Source: Bacteroidota bacterium
GTDB taxonomy: Bacteria > Bacteroidota > Bacteroidia > Chitinophagales > LD1
Direction: 5' to 3'
NCBI GenBank assembly: GCA_018267435.1
Contig: JAFDYM010000436.1
Span: 1-10,347, forward strand
DNA: 10,347 nt
The position numbers and the translations under genes are program-made. Within the stretch, counting starts at the first letter, position 1. Every line of letters begins with the position of its first letter. Below are positions 7,014 to 10,347 of this stretch, piece by piece. Under the pieces are notes generated by a model. The model was not told the DNA's origin. It searched no databases and saw nothing but the letters and a program-made list of their open reading frames with translations.

Positions 7014-8156
7014 CTACATAGGTTTGTACACCCTGCACGATATGGTTTGTTGGGCATTGGTAACCGTAAGCACATATAATCCCTGGGGAATATGTAGACT
7101 ACCCAAGTCAAGCTGGTTATTCTCCATGTTCAAGTTATTTCTTATGGTTGCACCGTTTAGGTTGTACAACGATATACTGGTGGGTGCGTAGTTAGATGCA
7201 TTTGTAATGCTTACTACACCATTGGTTGAGTAGTGTACTTCCATTATGTTTGTTAAATCATCTTTTACTAATACACTTATTACTGGCGAGTATTCCCATG
7301 CGCCGTCGTAATCCACTTGTTTAAGTCGGTAATAAGCTATTCCTTCGGTGGCATTGTTATCAATATATGGGTAGTTCAGCATTGTGGTGCTTGTTCCATT
7401 ACCTGTTACTTCGCCCAAGGTAACCCAGGTTTTAGTATCGGTTGAGCGCTCTATTTCAAAATGGCTATTGTTTATTTCAAGCGCGGTAGCCCAATTGAGC
7501 TGTACCTCATTTTCTCTGATCAAGCTACCCGTAAAGCTTACCATTTTTACAGGTAATGGTGAAGATGGAATAGTATAATACACTATAGTCTGTATTTGGT
7601 CTATATGTACAGTTAAACCTAGCCCTGCAACCCCTGCGTATAGGCGCGACGCAAATGCTACGCCAAAGCTTGCATTGTTTATATCATCGGCAGTCCATGT
7701 AGTACCCCATTTACTGGTGTCGGAACCATATGTAACGGTAGTATAGCTTGTACCCCAGTTTGTACTGGTGTAACCTAAGTTGGTGTTAAGTACCGTGCCG
7801 TTCTTTATTATGTTAGTTCTATAATCTCTAATAGTACTACCTACTCCTAGGCCAGCAGCTTTGCGCCTTACACTTACCTGTATACCTTGTACCTGAGCAT
7901 TCAGTGGCAAGCTATAACCGAAGCTGCTGGCAGTTATATAATGGGTATTGGCACTACCCAATGCTGCTAATAGTACATATGCTGTTGCTGAAGTATCGTT
8001 GGCTGTTTTAATATTGTTTACGTTGCTCCAAGCTACTGTACCAATATCTGTTAAGTCGGTAAAAGCATTGCCATTAAACAAGCCTGTGTTTAGCACTTGG
8101 GCTTGGGCAATAAGGTTAAAGGTACTGCATAACAGTACTATTATTAGCTGCTTCAT
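7014..8156 (-). CDS. secreted protein with T9SS type A C-terminal sorting domain
   Basis: A 380-residue exported protein. It has a Sec signal peptide (cleavage likely after AQAQ, residue 20). Residues about 25-195 form a beta-rich domain with AWSNVNNIKT near the start and, later, a WGTTWTADDINNASFGVAF segment (150-168), a recurrent pattern in surface and phage-structural proteins. Residues about 201-297 are the fibronectin-III-like module that often precedes T9SS tails (LPVKMVSFTG, VQLNWATALEINNSHFEIERS, AYYRLKQVDYDG). Residues about 305-380 look like a type A sorting domain: SISLYNLNGATI, IPQGLYVLTV, and the final CRVYKPM. The protein should cross the outer membrane by the type IX system and be released or attached to the surface. 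No catalytic motif is visible, so a structural, adhesive or carbohydrate-facing role is guesswork. The secretion machinery is not in this window. Confidence 0.85.
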   Translation of the reverse strand: MKQLIIVLLCSTFNLIAQAQVLNTGLFNGNAFTDLTDIGTVAWSNVNNIKTANDTSATAYVLLAALGSANTHYITASSFGYSLPLNAQVQGIQVSVRRKAAGLGVGSTIRDYRTNIIKNGTVLNTNLGYTSTNWGTSYTTVTYGSDTSKWGTTWTADDINNASFGVAFASRLYAGVAGLGLTVHIDQIQTIVYYTIPSSPLPVKMVSFTGSLIRENEVQLNWATALEINNSHFEIERSTDTKTWVTLGEVTGNGTSTTMLNYPYIDNNATEGIAYYRLKQVDYDGAWEYSPVISVLVKDDLTNIMEVHYSTNGVVSITNASNYAPTSISLYNLNGATIRNNLNMENNQLDLGSLHIPQGLYVLTVTNAQQTISCRVYKPM

Positions 8157-8515
8157 ATTCCAATATTTTAATAGAGGTAAGTGTTGCCTTATCTGGCAAT
8201 ACTTTTGTTGTAGTTGGGCGCTACTTTACCTTGTAGCATACTTGCTTTTGTATGTATGCGTGTGAAGTTATGACCCAGTAGATGTTACGAGGTTGTACCT
8301 ATATGTGTTTTTTGAAAATATTATATAGGGTACTTCTTTTGTTGTGTAGTTGTTTGATGATCAATATATTGTGTAAGGTATAGGTAGGTATAGTTAAACT
8401 TAAGCATGTTACAAGTAAGAAGGAGTAAAAATACTTCAATGACTTATTTAATTCCTCAAAACAAAATACTTAGCTTTAAGGTATTATAGCACAAACCCAC
8501 TTAGTACTGTAATAT
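8157..8515. other. 359-bp AT-rich gene-free region between divergent genes
   Basis: This spacer separates the leftward T9SS cargo gene and the rightward response regulator gene, and so must hold both promoters. I found no convincing gene, tRNA or terminator. TACTTTTG at 8200-8207 fits the -7 pattern but lacks a well-spaced TTG and is 300 bp from the regulator start. Short repeats stand out: GGTATAG twice with a 10-base period (8377-8383 and 8387-8393), and TACCTAT (8296-8302) with its reverse complement at 8380-8386, possible binding sites for a regulator. Confidence 0.5.
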
Positions 8516-9166
8516 ATGGCGATAAAAGTAATGATTGCTGATGACCACAAGCTGTTTAGGCGTGGCATGGTAGCAATATTGAACCAATGTGATGACATAG
8601 AACTGGTAGGAGAAGCAGGCGATGGAGATGAAGCCATAAAGCTAGCTCAAATACGCGAGCCCGATGTTCTTTTGCTAGACCTTAACATGCCTATTAAAAC
8701 GGGCTATGAGGTGCTGCGCGAGCTTAGGGCAGTAAACAGCAAGTGCAAGGTTGTAATAGTATCTATGCTCAGTAATTCCGATAGCATTGTGCGTGCTATA
8801 AGCGATGGTGCTAGCGGGTACGTAACCAAAGAGGCAGAACCAGAGGAGATATTGACAGCGATACGCAGCGTATACAAAAACAACTTCTATTTTAACGAAC
8901 AAACTAACGATGCCATGCTGCGCTCGATTACTAATAAGCGCGTAGGTGCACCCGCCGAACCTAGCGAGGTGCACTTCAACGAGAAGGAACTTGCTATTAT
9001 TCAAAAAATGATAGATGGCAGAAACAATGTTGAAATAGCTTCGGAGCTTTTTATAAGCCAGCGTACCGTAGAAAACATACGCTGGCAAATGATGAAGAAG
9101 GTAGGCGTAAACAGCGTGGTGGGCCTTATTATTTATGCTATTAAGCATAATATGGTACACGTATAA
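8516..9166 (+). CDS. NarL/LuxR-family two-component response regulator
   Basis: A 216-residue DNA-binding response regulator. The receiver domain (about 3-120) has the acidic pair D9-D10, the phosphate-accepting D55 in LLLDLNMP, S83 in place of the switch Thr/Ser, and K105 in YVTKEA, so it should be phosphorylatable. A linker of about 25 residues leads to a LuxR-type helix-turn-helix (about 152-213) with FNEKELAIIQKMIDGRNNVEIASELFISQRTVENIRWQ split into its usual four helices; RTVENIRWQMMKKVGV is the recognition part. This is a cytoplasmic transcription factor controlled by a sensor kinase, but no kinase lies nearby, so the partner is outside the window or unlinked. The two secreted-protein genes begin 51 bp downstream and are candidate targets or merely neighbours. 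Start chosen at the only ATG matching the receiver N-terminus; there is no clear Shine-Dalgarno, usual for the phylum. Confidence 0.94.
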   Translation: MAIKVMIADDHKLFRRGMVAILNQCDDIELVGEAGDGDEAIKLAQIREPDVLLLDLNMPIKTGYEVLRELRAVNSKCKVVIVSMLSNSDSIVRAISDGASGYVTKEAEPEEILTAIRSVYKNNFYFNEQTNDAMLRSITNKRVGAPAEPSEVHFNEKELAIIQKMIDGRNNVEIASELFISQRTVENIRWQMMKKVGVNSVVGLIIYAIKHNMVHV

Positions 9167-9185
9167 TTTTTCTTTCCTATTTCCG

Positions 9186-9193
9186 TTACTTTG
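9186..9193 (+). promoter_or_regulatory. possible -7 promoter element ahead of the secreted-protein pair
   Basis: TTACTTTG resembles the Bacteroidota -7 element TAnnTTTG with one mismatch and lies 24 bases upstream of the ATG at 9218. No clear TTG is found 19-20 bases further upstream, only a T-rich tract, so support is modest. Confidence 0.35.
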
Positions 9194-9198
9194 GGCCT

Positions 9199-9214
9199 AG
9201 TATAGCATTATACT
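9199..9214. repeat. 6-bp inverted repeat in the leader of the secreted-protein pair
   Basis: AGTATA (9199-9204) and TATACT (9209-9214) are exact reverse complements around GCAT, ending 3 bases before the ATG at 9218. It falls between the possible -7 element and the start codon, where an operator or a small leader hairpin could act. A short AT-rich dyad can arise by chance. Confidence 0.4.
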
Positions 9215-9217
9215 GTT

Positions 9218-9970
9218 ATGAAGCACTGCGCCCTAACCATTCTTACGCTATTGTATGTACTTACCTGCCTTGCGCAAGAGTACAATGAAGTGGTGTTTGA
9301 AGTGAAAAAGAATGCTGAAGAAAAAGTGTGTACATACCTGTATAGCCAGCAGCAGCAAGTGTTTAGTAATTGGAAAGGTAGCGCACCTAGCAACTACTCT
9401 TGTATTCAAAAGATAGGCGATACGCTATATCATTACACCATTAAGAATATAGCTGATACGGTGGGTCTAATAAAAGACGGTCTTGCTCCACGTATAGACC
9501 GAGGCAGTAAATATTTCTACTACCAATATGCCACCATATATAATGTTGTAAACGATACCGTATGGGAGAAGCGTATTTATAGCAATGGATATGTTAGGTA
9601 TGAAATGTTTTGTAACAGTAATGTATTAAGTAATGGTAGCAAAGAGGACTTTCTGGGCAGGATGGGAAGGGGGATGGAGGAATCTGTATATCGCACTGCG
9701 TACATGCTAGATACGAATACGCACTTGACAGTTGACGGAAAAAAAGTTGATTGCATCAAAGTTTTAGTTACTTATGGTATACCACAAATAAAAGGTAATA
9801 GAATAACGAGAAATACGTCTTGGCTTTACGATAGAACTTATTTGTATTTGCGCAAAACTGATTTCATGCCTGTAATGATAGAAACGGCAAGTGAAGTAGA
9901 AGATCTAAACCCATACGCTCCGTACGAATTGCAGACTCCTGCTTTCAAACTGTTTAAAGCCATAGAATAA
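9218..9970 (+). CDS. secreted protein of unknown function, tandem paralogue 1
   Basis: A 250-residue exported protein I do not recognise. The signal peptide is about 20 residues, ending CLAQ before EYNEVVFEV; a Cys at 17 leaves room for a lipoprotein, but the lipobox is poor. The mature part is rich in Tyr, Val, Thr and Asn and looks like mostly beta strands, with motifs such as YQYATIYNVVNDTVWEKRIYSNGYVRYEMF (split over about 98-128) and a C-terminal HLTVDGKKVDCIKVLV segment followed by WLYDRTYLYLRKTDFMPVMIE (about 198-222). That last stretch reads like the end of an outer-membrane lipoprotein carrier-type barrel (a strand pair of the kind 'variable residues then MPVxIE'), which is only a hint. 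The next gene starts directly after its stop and is a diverged relative, so they form one unit. Confidence 0.75.
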   Translation: MKHCALTILTLLYVLTCLAQEYNEVVFEVKKNAEEKVCTYLYSQQQQVFSNWKGSAPSNYSCIQKIGDTLYHYTIKNIADTVGLIKDGLAPRIDRGSKYFYYQYATIYNVVNDTVWEKRIYSNGYVRYEMFCNSNVLSNGSKEDFLGRMGRGMEESVYRTAYMLDTNTHLTVDGKKVDCIKVLVTYGIPQIKGNRITRNTSWLYDRTYLYLRKTDFMPVMIETASEVEDLNPYAPYELQTPAFKLFKAIE

Positions 9971-10347
9971 ATGAAGTATAGCCTGCTGCTTTTCTTATCA
10001 CTTTTTCTTTCTGCTTTTGCCTGTGGGCAAGAGTATGAAGAGGTGGAGTTTGAGGTGAATAAGAAGGCAGATAAATGGCATAGTTATATCTATACAGATT
10101 CCGCTAGCCCTAGTTCAAGCGGAGGGCTAGTTTTAGTATCAGGACTATACCGTGATACTATAGTTTATGAAGCTAAAATTTCGGCAGAAAAGAAGGATAC
10201 TTTCTATACAGGAATACGGACTCTAAGACTTAGTTACGAAATGCATGACGACACACTATATGCCAATATCTACAACGGCAATAACGCTCCACCCAGCCGT
10301 GTAAGGGTATTTGTAAAGAATGGTGTAGCTGTAAATGCCTATCCTAT
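9971..10347 (+). CDS. secreted protein of unknown function, tandem paralogue 2 (3' end beyond window)
   Basis: An open frame of 125 codons begins at the ATG at 9971, immediately after the previous gene's TAA, and is cut by the right edge. The signal peptide (MKYSLLLFLSLFLSAFACGQ) matches the neighbour's in length; in both, the mature start is QEY, then E-V-x-F-E-V-x-K-x-A at the same residue positions, followed by a Y-x-Y strand. Further on both have a DTL/DTV strand ending in an IY-x-N-G turn (residues around 95-105 here). These shared positions make common descent by tandem duplication likely, while the remaining sequence has diverged strongly. The Cys at residue 18 could be lipidated, but the preceding residues (AFA) fit signal peptidase I better. 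Function unknown. Confidence 0.75.
   Translation, partial: MKYSLLLFLSLFLSAFACGQEYEEVEFEVNKKADKWHSYIYTDSASPSSSGGLVLVSGLYRDTIVYEAKISAEKKDTFYTGIRTLRLSYEMHDDTLYANIYNGNNAPPSRVRVFVKNGVAVNAYP

Noticed and set aside
1498..7855. Apparent abundance of CTAG and CCTAGG, which are rare in many bacteria.
   Set aside because: By eye the frequency is close to what a mid-40s percent GC sequence would give, and it falls mostly in ordinary Leu/Ala/Gly codon contexts, so it suggests no avoidance rather than a special signal.
8200..8207. TACTTTTG, an exact match to the Bacteroidota -7 promoter consensus.
   Set aside because: It is 300 bp from the response regulator start and the nearest TTG is only 13 bases upstream, so it was not called a promoter.
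8282..8383. A 33-codon rightward frame with a Cys- and Leu-rich product in the spacer before the response regulator.
   Set aside because: It is short, lacks a ribosome-binding signal, and its composition is what AT-rich, TG-rich DNA gives by chance; nothing supports translation.
8675..9160. A 161-codon leftward frame opposite the response regulator.
   Set aside because: It lies entirely within a well-conserved gene on the other strand and its product has no recognisable family features; it is a shadow frame.

Overview
The window looks like chromosomal DNA of a member of the Bacteroidota, most likely from the Chitinophagales/Sphingobacteriales side (the lower rank is inference). The signs are a gliding/type IX secretion (T9SS) style cargo protein with a C-terminal sorting domain, many small lipoproteins of lipocalin-like build, a cyclophilin-FKBP fusion lipoprotein, a Bacteroidota-type o-succinylbenzoate synthase, weak Shine-Dalgarno signals, and one promoter that fits the Bacteroidota -33 TTG / -7 TAnnTTTG pattern. 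No tRNA, rRNA, CRISPR array, transposase, integrase or phage gene was seen.

Layout. 1-971 is read leftward: the N-terminus of an NfeD-like membrane protein cut by the window edge, then two small overlapping lipoprotein genes with a good promoter at 995-1024. 1033-4204 is read rightward: rlmH (23S rRNA pseudouridine methyltransferase), a rhomboid protease, an L-threonine aldolase and menC (menaquinone synthesis). The last three overlap by 1 and 4 bases and are almost certainly one translationally coupled operon; a perfect 10-bp inverted repeat sits between rlmH and the rhomboid gene. 4211-8156 is read leftward: an ArsR-type regulator, a cyclophilin-FKBP lipoprotein with a strong intrinsic terminator, an NrnA-type DHH phosphoesterase 10 bp upstream of it, and a T9SS-exported protein. 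A 359-bp gene-free stretch (8157-8515) separates these from 8516-10347, read rightward: a NarL/LuxR-type response regulator and two adjacent, diverged genes for secreted proteins of unknown function, the second cut by the window edge.

The genes do not form one obvious system. They mix housekeeping work (ribosome modification, quinone synthesis, nanoRNA turnover, periplasmic folding) with envelope and secreted proteins. The items most worth a second look are the tandem pair of unknown secreted proteins at the right end, the hairpin that masks the rhomboid start region, the N-terminal domain of the T9SS cargo protein, and the short repeats in the spacer upstream of the response regulator. I found no convincing previously undescribed system.
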